In this document: positions 34,300 to 46,605 of the stretch, piece after piece
How positions within the stretch are numbered: the first letter of the stretch is position 1
Layout: each line of letters begins with the position of its first letter
Notes under the pieces: generated by a model
Databases searched by the model: none
The model's input: only the letters and a program-made list of their open reading frames with translations
What the model was told of the DNA's origin: nothing
Origin: Adiantum capillus-veneris
Taxonomy: Eukaryota > Streptophyta > Polypodiopsida > Polypodiales > Pteridaceae
Direction: 5' to 3'
DNA length: 64,000 nucleotides
NCBI GenBank assembly: GCA_014529385.2
Contig: CM043950.1
Span: forward strand, 67,338,935-67,402,934
Translations under genes and position numbers: made by a program

Positions 34300-36720
34300 G
34301 AGTTTTTGAATGGTGGATCTTTAGACTAAAACTATAACATTTAATACTCACAAAGACTTAATTACTTAAGAGCTTGAACTCAATAAGTTTTGGACCTTTT
34401 ATCAATACCCCCTTGATATGATACATTAGATCGTAGCATGGTTAAATGGTGATGCTTCATAAATTGAACCTAGCTTAGACAGGTGCTGGAGCCTAAATTT
34501 AAACTAACCTTGCTAGAAGGGAGCTTATGTTTGGACTTTGAGAACTAGCATAAGTAATCAATTAGAGCATAGATTAGACATGTGGTGGTGGCCTTAGAGA
34601 CCAAAATCTTAATGAGCTTGGAAAGGTATTTAAGTACTGCAATTTACTTAGTTTTAGTACTCATTAAAGGCATAGCTTGACAAAAGGTGGACCTTACATG
34701 GATCCTAATTTCAAGAGGTGTGGTAGACCTTCAAAACAAGCTCATATAGCTTGGACATGTGGTGGACCTTGCATGAAGACTAGTTTAGACAAGTGTGGTA
34801 CACCTTGTAACCAACACCCATTTGTTATATTAGCTTGGACAAGTGGTGGACCTTGCTTTTATGTTTCAATGGAGCATATTTTGGACAGGTGGTAGACCTT
34901 GTTTCTCTCCATGCTTCAATGGAGAGAAACATTAGCTTGGACAAGTGGTGGACCTTGCTTTTATGTTTTAAAGGAGCATATTTCGGACAAGTGGTAGACA
35001 TTGTTTCTCTCCATGGTTCAATGGAACCCACCTTAGACAAGTGAAGTACCTTGAAACCAAACCCCCATAATACAACCTACTAAATAGGTTGGAAAATTGG
35101 TGGTATATGAAACCATCCATGATAGAGCATAGTATAGGTGAAAACGTAGTGGTCCTTATATCAATTACCCATGCATAGCTTGGACAAGTGGTGGACCTTG
35201 ATTCTCTCTATGTTTCAATGGATCCTATCTTGGACTAGAGATATATCTTACTTATTTCCATGCTTCAATGGATTGTAGCTTGGATAAGGAGTGGAACTTC
35301 AAACAAAACTCCACAGCATAGCATATATTAACAATTCATGGGTTTTATAGAGATTTTCTTGCCTATTTTGGAGAGTTGGTACACCTTTATTCTCCATTCT
35401 TCAATGGATCTGAGGTTGGACAAGCGGAGCTGGAGAAGTGGTCAACCTTAAAATGAAACCTCCCATGCTACAACCCATCATAGATCGTATATGTAGTGGA
35501 CCTTGAAACTCTTTTATGTCCCTAGCTTAGAGAAGCATTGCACTCTTTATTATCTCCATACATGAAGGCAAGGTTGGACAAGTGGTGGACCTTCAAACCA
35601 GAATCTCTATGCAATAATAGGCAAGTGGTGGAGCTTGTTTTCTCCATGTTCCAATGGAGCCTAGCTTAGACAAACAATGGAGCTTGCTTCTCTCCATGTT
35701 TCAATGGATCCTAGCTTAGAAAAGTGGTGGAGCTTTGCTTCTCTCCATGTTCCAATGGACCATAGCTTAGACAAGTGGTAGACCTTGAAAAAACCCCCCG
35801 TATACAACATATTATGGGGTTTTCATGTTTCAATGGCACCTAGCTTGGACAAATGGTAGAGCTTGCTTCTCTTTATGTTTCAATGGATCCAATCTTAGCC
35901 AAGTGGTGGACCTTGAAACAAGAATCCCCCCCCCCCCCCCATGTACAACGTATTATGGGTTTTGAAAGCACTGGGAGAAAATAATAGCTTTGATAAGTGG
36001 TGGACCTTGCTTCTCTCCATGCTTCAATGGAGCCGAGGTTGGACACATGTTGGAGAGAAGATGGTTGCCCATGAAATAAGACCATGCATGCTATAATCAA
36101 TCATATGTTGTACACATGGTGGACCTTGCAATTGTTTTATATGCCTAACTTGGACAAGTGGAGGACCCTTGATTACCTCCAGATATCAACAACAAGCCAA
36201 GTTTGGACAAGTGTAGTACCACCAAACCAGAATCTCTATGCTACAATAGAGTATAGGTAGGACACGCAGTGAACCTTGATATCAAACCATCCATGCTACT
36301 AGAGATGATAGGTTTCACATGTGGTGGAACCTTGTATCAATGTTCTATGTGTAGTTTTTGACTAGTGATAGACCTTGAAACTAATCCCTCTAGGCTACAA
36401 GAAAAAAGAGATGGATGAGGAGGCTAGACTACTTTTGTTGCATCAATGCATCCCATGTTACCACATATACTATAGGGTTCTTGGATAAGTGTTGGATCTT
36501 GTGTCAATGCTCCATGTCTAGCTTGGACAAGTGGTGGACCTTGGTTCTCTCTATGCTTCAAATGGCAATAGATTGGAGACACAGTGGCCTTTTTTTTCCA
36601 ATGATTTTATTTTTTGGAAACCTTGGAGGCACCATGTAAGAGGCACTCTAAGTCTTCCATACAATGGACCTATTGGACTATAAAATAATGATATCTTTCT
36701 TTGATATTGTCATTATTTTA
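34300..36720 (+). repeat. Degenerate core-motif repeats between the ParB-like and SET exons
   Basis: Diverged copies of TTGGACAAGTGGTGGACCTT in plus orientation, interleaved with CTCCATGTTTCAATGGA phrases. A run of 15 C occurs at 35926-35940. Units are too diverged to give a clear period. If the flanking exons belong to one gene, this is a 2.6-kb intron. Confidence 0.8.
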
Positions 36721-36746
36721 TGCATAATATTTTCTTCTTTTTGCAG

Positions 36747-37302
36747 ACACAAAGGAGTTAAGTGATATAAAAACTAGATGTATTTCACACTATGATTGGC
36801 ATGAAGATCCTTTTGGGACACCAACTTTTCCTATTCACAAAGATGTAATTTTCCATATTAACGGTGTGGATTTTGAAGTGAGACTTTCATGTATTGAAGG
36901 AGCTGGTTATGGGCTATTTGTGCATACTACCCTGGAAAGTGGTTTGACTATTCTAAACTATAGGAGGTATAGTATAGATTTCAAGACTGGAAAAAGATAT
37001 GCAAAATATTTCCAAGAGCTTATAAATATTCTCTTCTAGAGGATCCAAACATAGAAGAAGAGGAAGATCAATCATACATTATTGGTTGTGCAGAAGAAGG
37101 AAACGTGTCGGGCTATATAAATAGTTCTCACAGTACAAATGTCTGTCCCAACGTACGCTATACATTTGATCCAAATTTGCCACCTTGGCATAAATGCACC
37201 TCTTCACACATCAAGTCAGAAGAATATGGCCATGTATGCATTGAGACTATTTGTCAAGTTGAAGCAGGAGAAGAGTTGTTTGCTGACTATAACTTTACTT
37301 GA
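36747..37302 (+). pseudogene. SET-domain exon (one frameshift)
   Basis: Follows a good acceptor (TTTTTGCAG at 36738-36746). The first frame encodes HYDWHEDPFGTPTFPIHKDV, then CIEGAGYGLFVHTTLESG (36891-36940), the usual SET N-terminal GxG block. It goes out of frame near 36970-37000. A second frame gives EEEEDQSYIIGC, SGYINSSHSTNVCPNVRY (the N-H/S-x-x-x-x-N block) and VEAGEELFADYNF (the GEEL-x-x-DY block), ending at TGA 37300. These are the diagnostic SET lysine-methyltransferase motifs in the right order. The Asn-His pair is Asn-Ser here and no Cys-rich post-SET is visible. The acceptor phase is compatible with the preceding exon read in a shifted frame. Confidence 0.65.
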
Positions 37303-37943
37303 CATTGTAAAGTATTGTACATGGATGGAAATCTCAAGTACATGCATCATTTTCATTTTTCATGGATGAAATCTCAAGTGAATATAACATTTGATTATTG
37401 TTTAGTTTATGCTCAACGAGAATCTAGAGTGCTCTTATGCTTTGTGTGTTGTCTAACTTATTTGACTACCTTGGCCATAGAATCTTGATTCTACTCTAGA
37501 TTTGTGATAAATCTTACCAAAATTTAATCAATGTCTAGGTTGGACAAGTGGTGGGGCTTCAAACATTACTGTCTTAAACAAGTGGAGTTATCTTACTTGA
37601 ATAAGTGGTGGCCTTTGAATCCAAATCTAAGCCAAATCTCTAATTGTTTGCTTGTAGTCTAGGTTGGACATTTGGTGGACCTTGTATCCATGTTTCCTCA
37701 ACAAGGGTGGCTTTTAGTTTTCACTTTAAGTACTCATCTTTAATAAAGTGTAGGATGGAAAATGTTGAGTTAGTAGATTGTATTTTAGACAAGTGGTGTT
37801 TGGTGTACGAATGCTGAAAATGGTTGCAAGGATTCTAACAACGACTTTACCTTAAATAAATTTCTTACTAGGAGTTCTACATATAAATATGGTGAATAAA
37901 ATTCTAGTGGTTTTGAGATACCATTTGTGTGTGTGTTTTCTTA
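37303..37943. other. Spacer with scattered core-motif copies
   Basis: AT-rich sequence with a few diverged GTTGGACAAGTGGTGG copies (about 37537, 37665). No coding region recognised. Confidence 0.6.
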
Positions 37944-39142
37944 GATTCACAAACTGGGATGGATAATGCTCCTATGGTTCAGTCAACAACTATAGAATCC
38001 ATAGATTCTATGGTTTCTAAAGTGCCCAAGATGGATGATATTTCTATACTAGAGTCTAGTGTTGTGCAACTTGAGCAAGCTTCCAATAATGAGAACCAAG
38101 AAATCGATGCTTCAAAAATGCAACATACATCAAAAGAGACTGAAAAGTCCACTCACGAGCTATTGCCAATTGGTACTACGTCATGTAGCGTAGATGTTGA
38201 GAAATCCATGCTTACAATTATATTGGATTTAAATGGTCTATTGTTGAAACGTTCCCCTCAACCATCCTCACACCACAACTCAGTGCAAATGGATTCAAAA
38301 AGATATATTATACTCAGGCCAGGTTGCATCCAATTCTTGAAGACTATTTTACAGAGGTTTAATGTTGCAATTTGGTCGACAGCTACTAGGAATAATGTGT
38401 ATCAAATCCTTGCAGCACTAAACAACTTAGCTGAGGATACATTGCCTTTCTTTGCAATTTGGTCGCAAGATGTTTGCTACACCGCTCAAACTCAAAAATT
38501 GTTTAGACCCGACAATCCAAACGTTGAGGCAATGTTCAAGCCTCTAGCCAAAATTGCCATGGGGTTTGAATGTGATCCACAAAGAACAGTGCTTATTGAT
38601 GACTCTCCTTACAAGGGATGTATTTCACTAGCAAAAATTGCATTTTTCCACCACAATTTGATGCTGAGAAGATGGTTGACAATATGCTCTTGGAGGAGCT
38701 ACTGCCATACTTGATTCAGCTTGATGAGAGAAGGGATGTGCGTGATTTAATTGCTTCTAATCGTTATGGACAACCTATAGTGACAAATGATAGTGAATAC
38801 AAACAAATCATGGAGTATTGGATGCAGAAAAATGATGTTTGGTCAGCTAAGGTGTTCTTTACAAGAAGAATACCACCTGCAAAAGGTGACAGGGATGAAA
38901 CTATCATTGAAAATGCAAGTGACACAAGCCACCGCAATGAAATGAGAAGAGCCCAAATACAAGAGATCTTAGCAAAGGAGCGTACACCCATTGAAAGCAT
39001 GAAGGCGTCACAATTGACCACTTTAGCTAGGCAATTGGGTTGTAACACAAAAGGAGTTTTGAAGGCAGCCACAGCAAAGGCTTATATAAATAAGGTGAAA
39101 GCTGAGAACGATCTTCTAAGGCTGGATAGAAAGCAACCCTAA
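37944..39142 (+). pseudogene. FCP1/NIF-like HAD phosphatase domain with SAP-like tail (one frameshift)
   Basis: An acceptor (TTTTCTTAG, about 37935-37943) precedes a Ser/Glu-rich N-terminal region. The FCP1-homology domain follows: ILDLNGLLLKR near 38221, RPGCIQFLKTILQRFNVAIWSTATRNN, and TVLIDDSPYKGC near 38588-38615. A one-base shift near 38625-38640 moves coding to another frame with NCIFPPQFDAEKMVDNMLLEELLPYLIQL...DVRDLI, the expected end of the NIF fold. The tail IESMKASQLTTLARQLGCNTKGVLKAATAKAYI (38994-39095) resembles a SAP DNA-binding helix pair. The nucleophile Asp is kept but the second Asp of DxDx is Asn (DLNG), so phosphatase activity is uncertain. A further small exon may start after CAG at 39237. 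Confidence 0.65.
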
Positions 39143-39237
39143 GGTACTAGTGACATGTCATATATTCTTGATACACATACTTGAACACTCATGTGCATGG
39201 TATCTAACAAATCTTTCTTTTTATTCCTTCCTGCAGG

Positions 39238-39333
39238 ATACTACTAGATGGAACTCAATCAATAGAGATTTTGATATGTTTGCTCAAAATAATGGAGCAG
39301 TCACCTACATTTTTTGTTTATCAATTCCTTGAG
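39238..39333 (+). CDS. Possible terminal mini-exon of the FCP1-like gene
   Basis: A clear pyrimidine tract and CTGCAG acceptor (to 39237) is followed by an open stretch (DTTRWNSINRDFDMFAQNNGA-type) ending at TGA 39331. The preceding frame ends at a TAA overlapping a possible AAG/GTACTA donor at 39142, so the connection is not certain. Confidence 0.3.
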
Positions 39334-40110
39334 AGACTTTCTTTTAGTTTGTAATCATCAAATGAAATGAAAAGTATCCTTCTTATAAGATTGCTGATCT
39401 TTTTCTCGTTCAAAACTTTCAATTGTGATTTATAGTTTTGTTAGCATGAGATTGTGCTTTTTTAGTTTGAAAAAAATTGTCAAAGATCCAAGTGTTTTTG
39501 GCTTTACTTAAGTTATTAATTGTGAAAGATCCAAGTCTTTTTGCTTTACTTAAGGTATTGATTGTCTATGTAATAGTCCTTAAAAAAATATCGGATGGCT
39601 TTCTTGCTCCCATGTCTCACATTGGTCTTTAGGTAAGACAAGTGGTGACCTTGAAAGTATGGTCTCATATCTTGATCAAGTGAAGAGACATGAAGCTTAA
39701 ATATCACTACTATGTATCTAGTGTTAAACTCCATCAAGACAAAGATACTTGAGTGCCAAATTGCAGTCTAGTTTAAGTGAAAATCCATTTGAGCTAAGGT
39801 AAAACTTATAGTGCCTCATTTTCTAGGATTCTACCCCATCAAGGAAGTTAGAATCTAGCACAAACCAATTAAGACTCTTTTGGAGCCTAGATAGGACAAT
39901 TCGTGGAAGTTAAGAGACTTATTATTGAGTTAGAGTCTAGTTTAGATAAGCAAAAGATCTTCAAACTAGCACTTGACTTTCTTACTATTCAATATTCAAA
40001 GTCCCTTGAGGCTAACAAATTACATACCTACTTGTAATCTAACTAATGAGTAATTATATAGATCTAAGCAATTATATATAATGAGTCTTCAAACTAATAA
40101 ACCAAGGGAA
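39334..40110. other. No gene recognised
   Basis: AT-rich spacer. A 23-bp phrase around TGTGAAAGATCCAAGT/TTGTCAAAGATCCAAGTG is repeated at about 39478 and 39522. The last plus-oriented core relic (AAGACAAGTGGTGACCTTG) is at about 39636. Confidence 0.55.
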
Positions 40111-43100
40111 GAGAGTAGCAAGGTCCACTACTTGTCCAAGCTCAGATCTAGACAACATAAAAAGATGCTAGTTCTACTAATTGTCTAATTATAGGCATGG
40201 AGAAATGATAGAAGGTTGACCACTTGTCCAACCTATCATCTCTAGTATGATGGGAGGTTTGGCCTTAAGATTCACCATGTAACCAACCTATACATCATTG
40301 TATTATGAAGAGTAGAAAAGCAAAGCTCCACCACTTGTCCAAGCTAGTTCTAAAATCCACATGGAGATAAGCAAGCTCCACCATTTGTCAAATCTCTCTT
40401 CCATTAAAACATGAAAAAACTCAGCTATGTTTTACAAGGGGGACTTTTTTCCAAGGTCCACGACTTGTCCAAGCTAGGATCCATTAAAACATGGAAATAA
40501 ACAAAGCTCCACCACTCGTCCAACCTTTAGAGTTGCAAAGTGTATGGGTTGTCTAAACTAGGTATGGGAAAATAATTGAAGGTCCACCACTTGAAACATG
40601 GAGCGAAGCAAGCTCCACCATGTCTCCAATATGCTAGACTCCATTGAAACACCCTAAACCCATGATATTTTGTACATAGGGGATGTACATTCAAGATCCA
40701 CCACTTGTCCAACCTAGTATCCCTAGTAGCTTGATAGCTTTGGTCTCAAGATTCACCACTGCTTGTCCACTCTATGTCATTGTATTAAAAAGGATTGGGT
40801 GTTAAGGTCCACCACTTGTCCAACCTAGTATCCCTAGTAGCTTGATAGCTTTGGTCTCAAGATTCACCACTGCTTGTCCACTCTATGTCATTGTATTAAA
40901 AAGGATTGGGTGTTAAGGTCCACCACTTGTCCAACCTATAAGGTTATATTTTAAATGGTTTTTTTTCTCACAACTTGAATACCCATGATATGTTTTACAT
41001 GGGAGTTTTGTTTCAATGTCTGCCACTTGTCCAAGCTAACTCTATTGAAACATAGAGAGAACCAAAGATCCACCACTTGTCCAAGCTAAGCTATATTGAA
41101 ACATGGAGAGAAGGATGCTCCACCATTTCTCCAAGATAGGATTCATTGAAACATGGAGAGAAGAAAGCTCCACCATGTCTCCAAGCTAGGATCCATTTAA
41201 ATGCCCTAAACCCATTTTATTTTGTACATGGGGGGTTTTATTTCAAGGCCCACCACTTGTATAACCTATTATCCCTAGTAGCACGAGTGGTTTGGTCTCA
41301 AGATACACCACTTGTACACTCTATGTCATTATATTAGGAAGAACTATGTATTAAGGTCCACCACTTGTCCAACCTATAAGGTTATATCTTAAATGGTATC
41401 CTTTCTCACCACTTGAAATGCCCATGATATGTTTTACATGGGGGTTTCATTCCAAGGTCCACCACTTTTCCAAGCTAACTCTATTCAAACATAGAGAGAA
41501 GCAAAGGTCCACCACTTGTCCAAGCTAACTCTATTCAAACATAGAGAGAAGAAAAGGTTCACCACTTGTCAAAGCTAGGCTCCATTGAAGCATGGAGAGA
41601 AGTAACCTCCATCATTTTTCCAAGATAGGTGCCATTCAAACATGGAAAGAATCAAGATCTACCATGTCTCCAAGATTCTAGGCTCCATTGAAACACCCTA
41701 AAACCATGATATTTTGTACATGGGGTGTTTACATTCAAGGTCTACCACTTCTCTAACGTATTATACCTAGTAGCATGAGTGGTTTGGTCTTAAGATTCAC
41801 CACTTATCCACTCTATGTCACTATATTAAGAATAACTAGGTGTTAAGGTCCACCACTTGTCCAACCTATAAGGGTATATCTTAAATGGTATCCTTCACCA
41901 CTTGTCAAGGTCCATCACCACTTTTCCAACCTGTAAGTTTATATCTTGAATGATATTTTTCCTCATCACTTGTAATGTCCATGCTATGTTTTACAAAGGG
42001 GTTTTGTTCCAAGACCCACCACTTGTCCAAGCTAACTCTATTGAAACATAGAGAGAAGCAAAGGTCCACCACTTGTCCAAGGTAGGCTCCATTGGAACAT
42101 GGAGAGAAGGATGATCCACCATTTCTACAAGATAGGTTCCATTGAAACATTGAGAGAAGCAATCTCCACCATGTCTCCAAGCTAGGCTCCATTGAAATAC
42201 CCTAAACCCATAATTTTGTACATGAGGGGTTTACATTCAAGGTCCACCACTTGTCCAACCTATTATCCCTAGTAGCACGAGTGGTTTGGTCTCAAGATTC
42301 ACCACTTGTACACTCTATGTCATTATATTAAGAAGAACTATGTGTTAAGGTCCACCACTTGTCCAAACTATAAGGTTATATTTTAAATGGTATCCTTTCT
42401 CACCACTTGAAATGCCCATGATATGTTTTACATGGGGGTTTCATTCCAAGGTCCACCACTTGTCCAAGCTAACTCTATTAAAACATATAGAGAAAGAAAG
42501 GTCCACCACTTGTCCAAGCTAGGCTCATTGAAACATGGAGAGAAGGAACCTCCACTGTTACTCCTAGATAGGCTCCATCATGTCTCCAAGTTGCTAGGCT
42601 CCATTGAAATACCCAATACCCATAATATTTTGTACATGGGGGGTTTACATTCAAGGTTCACCACTTGTCCAACCTATTATCCCTAGTAGGTTTGGTCTCA
42701 TGATTCACCACTTGTCCACTCTATGTCATTATATTAAGAGGAATTGGGTGTTAAGGTCCACCACTTGTCCAACCTATAATGTTATAGCTTGAATGGTATT
42801 TTTTCTCACCACTTATAAGGCCCATGACATGATTTACATGGGGGTTTTGTTCCAAGGTCCACCACTTGTCCAAGCTAAATCTATTGAAACAGAGAGAAAC
42901 AAAGGTCCACCACTTTTCCAAGCTAGGCTGCATTGAAACATGGACCTTAATACCAAATTATTTCTAGTAGCATGAGTGATATTTTGTACATGGGGGGTTT
43001 ACATTCAAGGTCCACCACTTGTCGAACCTATTTCCCTAGTCATTATATTAAGAATAATTGAGTGTTAAGGTCCACCACTTGTCCAACCTATAAGGTTATA

Positions 43101-44740
43101 TATTAAATGGTATTTTTTCTCACCACTTGTAATGCCCATGATATGTTTTACATGGGGGTTTTGTTCCAAGGTCCACCACTTTTCCAAGATAACTCTATTC
43201 AAACATAGAGAGAAACAAAGGTCCACCACTTGTCCAAGCTAGGCTCCATTGAAACATGGAGAGAATGATGCCCCACCATTTATCCAAGATAGGCTGCATT
43301 GAAGCATGGAGAGAAGCAAGCTTTACCATGTTTCCAAGCTAGGCTCCATTGAAACACTCTAGGGGGTTTTATTTCAAGGCCCACCACTTGTTTAACCTAT
43401 TATCCCTAGTATCATGAGTGGTTTGGTTTCAAGATTCACCACTTGTACACTCTATGTCATTATATTGTGTTAAGGTCCACCACTTGTCCAACCTATAAGG
43501 TTATATCTTAAATGGTATCCTTTCTCGCCACTTGAAATGCCCATGATATGTTTTACATGGGAGTTTCATTCCAAGATCCACCACTTGTCCAAGCTAACCA
43601 TATTTAAACATACAGAGAAACAAAGGTCCACGACTTGTCCAAGATAGGCTCCATTGAAACATGGAGAGAAGGAACCTCCACCATTTCTCCTAGATAGGCT
43701 CCATTAAAACATGGACATAAGTAAGTTCCACCATGTCTCCTAGATGCTAGGCTCCATTGAAATACGCAAAACCCATGATATTTTGTACATGGGTGATTTA
43801 CATTCAAGGTCAACCATTTGTCCACCATATTATCCCTAGTAGGTTTGGTCTCACAATTCACCACTTTTCCACTCTATGTCATTATAATAAGAGGAATTGG
43901 GTGCTAAGGTCCACCACTTGTCCAGCCTATAAGGTTATACCTTGAATGGTATTTTTTCTCACCACTTGTAATGCCCATGACATGCTTTACATGGGGGTTT
44001 TGTTCCAAGGTTCACCACTTGTCCAAGCTAATTCTATTGAAACATAGAGAGAAACAAAGGTCCACCACTTTTCCAAGCGAGGCTCCATTGAAACATGGAC
44101 CTTATACCAAATTATTCCTAGTAGCATGAGTGATATTTTGTACATGGGGGGTTTGCATTCAAGGTCCACCACTTGTCCAACCTACTTTTCCTAGTAGGTT
44201 TGGTCGCAAGATTCACCACTTGTCCACTCTATGTCATTATATTAATGATAATTGGGTGTTAAGGTCCACCACTTGTCCAACCTATAAGGTTATATATTGA
44301 ATGGTATTTTTTCTCACCACTTGTAATGTCCATGATATGTTTTACATGGGGATTTTGTTCCAAGGTCCACCACTTGTCCAAGCTAAATCTGTTCAAACAT
44401 AGAGAGAAACAAACGTCCACCACTTGTCCAAGCTAGGCTCCATTGAAACATGGAGAGAATGATGCTCCACCATTTATCCAAGATAGACTCCATTGAAACA
44501 TGGAGACAAGTAAGCTCCACCATGTCTCGAAGATGCTAGAGTCGATTGAAATACCCAAAACCCCTAATACTTTGTACATGGGGGGTTTACATTCAAGGTC
44601 CACCACTTGTCCAACCTATTATCCCTAGTAGCATGAGTGGTTTGGTCTCAGGATTCACCACTTGTCCACTCTATATCATTATATTAAGAAAAATTGGGTT
44701 TCCATATCTAAATGGATCTTTGCTTGGATAAGTGGTAGAA
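40111..44740 (-). repeat. Array C: core-motif repeats in inverted orientation
   Basis: The same family as array B, but every core now reads AAGGTCCACCACTTGTCCAA on the plus strand. Recurring spacers are the reverse complements of those in array B, for example ACATGGGGGTTT(T/C)(A/G)TTCCAAGG and ATTGAAACATGGAGAGAAG. Landmarks such as TTTTGTACATGGGGGGTTTACATTCAAGG recur through the array at irregular intervals of several hundred bp. Confidence 0.9.
40711..40932. repeat. Exact 111-bp tandem duplication inside array C
   Basis: 40711-40821 and 40822-40932 read identically base for base. This is far less diverged than neighbouring units, so it is a recent duplication or an assembly artefact. Confidence 0.9.
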
Positions 44741-45036
44741 CTTGAGACCTAAATACCCATTCTACACTAGAGCATTGGTTAAGCCTTATGCACTTCAAGC
44801 ATACCTTTAACAACAAGTAGTAGTTATTAGTTGACTTAAGTCTAGTTGAACTCCATGGTATTGAGACTAAGAGAGAGTGTAGCATAAAAAAGAGTCAGGA
44901 TTTTAATTTGACTTTCTTTCTATTAATGAGTAGATCATAAATGGATTTTGGTATCTAATAAAACCTTAGGGTAGACAATGTAAAACTCATGTCTATTGTT
45001 GTGTTTGCATTAAGTGTTCTTGTTCTTTAATTTTAG
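44741..45036. other. Spacer before the second FCP1-like exon
   Basis: AT-rich, with one plus-orientation relic of the repeat core near 44713-44735. It ends in the TTTAATTTTAG acceptor. Confidence 0.5.
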
Positions 45037-45812
45037 AACCATTACAGAAAAATGGATTGGCTATATGCTGGCATAAATTGAAGAAAACTATTGAATTACC
45101 CATCCAACCTCCTCCAAGACCTTGTCCAAGGAATGAATCACCTCCTTATCACCTACCACTTGCTTTCAAGGACATCAAAAGAGTACTTATCTTGGATCTA
45201 GAGGGGTTACTTCTCAAGACAATTGAAATGAAACATGGAGATTCTATGCCATCTTGGGCTCAACACATGCGACTTGTGGAGGATAAAGATGAAGTTTATC
45301 ATGTGGTGCGACCAGACGCACAAAGTTTTTTGGATTTTTGTGCTGAATACTTTGAGCTATGGATATGGAGTTGCTATAACTTAACAAGGGTGCAACGCAT
45401 CACACAAAAATGTTTTCCTAAGCAGTATACCAAGTTCAAGGTGTTTATTAGTAACAAAAATTGCCAAAATCCAAATATCATGTTAGGATTTACAAGGGTT
45501 TATCACAAAAATTTGAGTGATATTTGGAAGATATTTGAGGATTTGGATGCAAACAATACCTTAATTTTTTATGACACTCCATATAGGGTGATGTGGAACA
45601 TGCCAGGGACATATCTTATATTTCCAAAGATGTGGAGGCAAACTTCTGAGCAACTTCAAAACTTCTTGCAGAGAACCATAATTCCATGGTTGGTAGGATG
45701 GTTGTATGCAAGAGATAAGAGAGTCTATACATACAACACAATTGTAAATCAGTATAGTGATTCTGAGAAAAATTATGTCCTTGGTGTGTACTTGTCAACA
45801 CGAAAGCATTGA
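45037..45812 (+). CDS. Second FCP1/NIF-like HAD domain exon
   Basis: Open from a TTTAATTTTAG acceptor (to 45036) to TGA at 45810, about 258 codons in one frame. An N-terminal Pro-rich stretch (IQPPPRPCPRNESPP) is followed by RVLILDLEGLLLKTIE near 45180-45215, VVRPDAQSFLDFCAEYFELWIWSCYN, and LIFYDTPYRVMW near 45562-45600. This is the FCP1-homology layout. The second Asp of the catalytic DxD is Glu here, and the DDSP motif is YDTP, so it is probably catalytically weak or dead. It lies on the same strand as the first FCP1-like region but differs strongly in sequence. It could be a later exon of the same gene or a separate paralogue. It is the only one of these exon islands free of frameshifts. 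Confidence 0.65.
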
Positions 45813-45930
45813 ATAAATATGGCCATAAGATGCTTTTTTTATTCTAGTGTGTATCTTTCAACATTTGTATAATTTGATATAGTCTTTTTTATTAAAAAAC
45901 AAAGGTGTGTCAATTTTATGAACACTTGAA
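45813..45930. other. Putative 3' flank of the FCP1-like exon
   Basis: AT-rich, with TTTTTTATT and ATTAAAAAAC stretches compatible with a plant 3' untranslated region. No canonical signal can be assigned with confidence. Confidence 0.35.
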
Positions 45931-46075
45931 TGGAGTGCACCCTACTCTAAGGGGACTTGAATGTACTATTGGAGTGCATCCTATTGTAAGGGGACTTCAA
46001 TGTACTATTGGAGTGCATCCTATTGTAAGGGGACTCTGATGTATTGCTAGAGTGCACCCAAATTTTTGGGGACTC
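45931..46075. repeat. 39-bp tandem repeat, about four copies
   Basis: TGGAGTGCA(T/C)CC recurs at 45931, 45970 and 46009, and diverged at about 46048. It is followed each time by TAAGGGGACT and ATGTA(C/T)T. Confidence 0.85.
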
Positions 46076-46605
46076 ATTTTTTATTTGATTGGGGACTATG
46101 TTGGGTCATATAGTAAAAGAAATTCATTTTTTGTCAATTTATATCGAGGTTGCATTTATTTGTAACTATGAGAGAATTGATGTTTGATGTCAAAATAAAA
46201 CTTGTAAGTATGGATCAGAGAATTCATGGCTTTTAAATATGTGAGAGGGATCTTTTTCTTGAGCACAAATGTTTGCTTCAATAATTTTGTCATTACATAC
46301 TTTATGTGAAAGAGTTTTAGAACCTAAAAGACTTTCAAAACAAAACTATGGAATCTAAGTGCATGTATTCTTGAATGGCTTGAAAGTTGATGTATACATG
46401 CATGTCGCCTTGATGAAGATTTAGATCTGACAAGATGCAAAGCTAGAATTCTTGGATGTTACCTTTGTCAATTTGGTAATAACATATTTAACTTTCTTTT
46501 ATTATGGGTGGAAAATATATTGTTATGTACATTTGGAACCTAATTGCTTGACCTTCAAACCAAGATTCCTATGTTATTTTTTCATTTACTTTTTTGTAAT
46601 GAATT
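46076..46605. other. No gene recognised
   Basis: AT-rich sequence without coding signatures or recognisable repeats. Confidence 0.6.
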
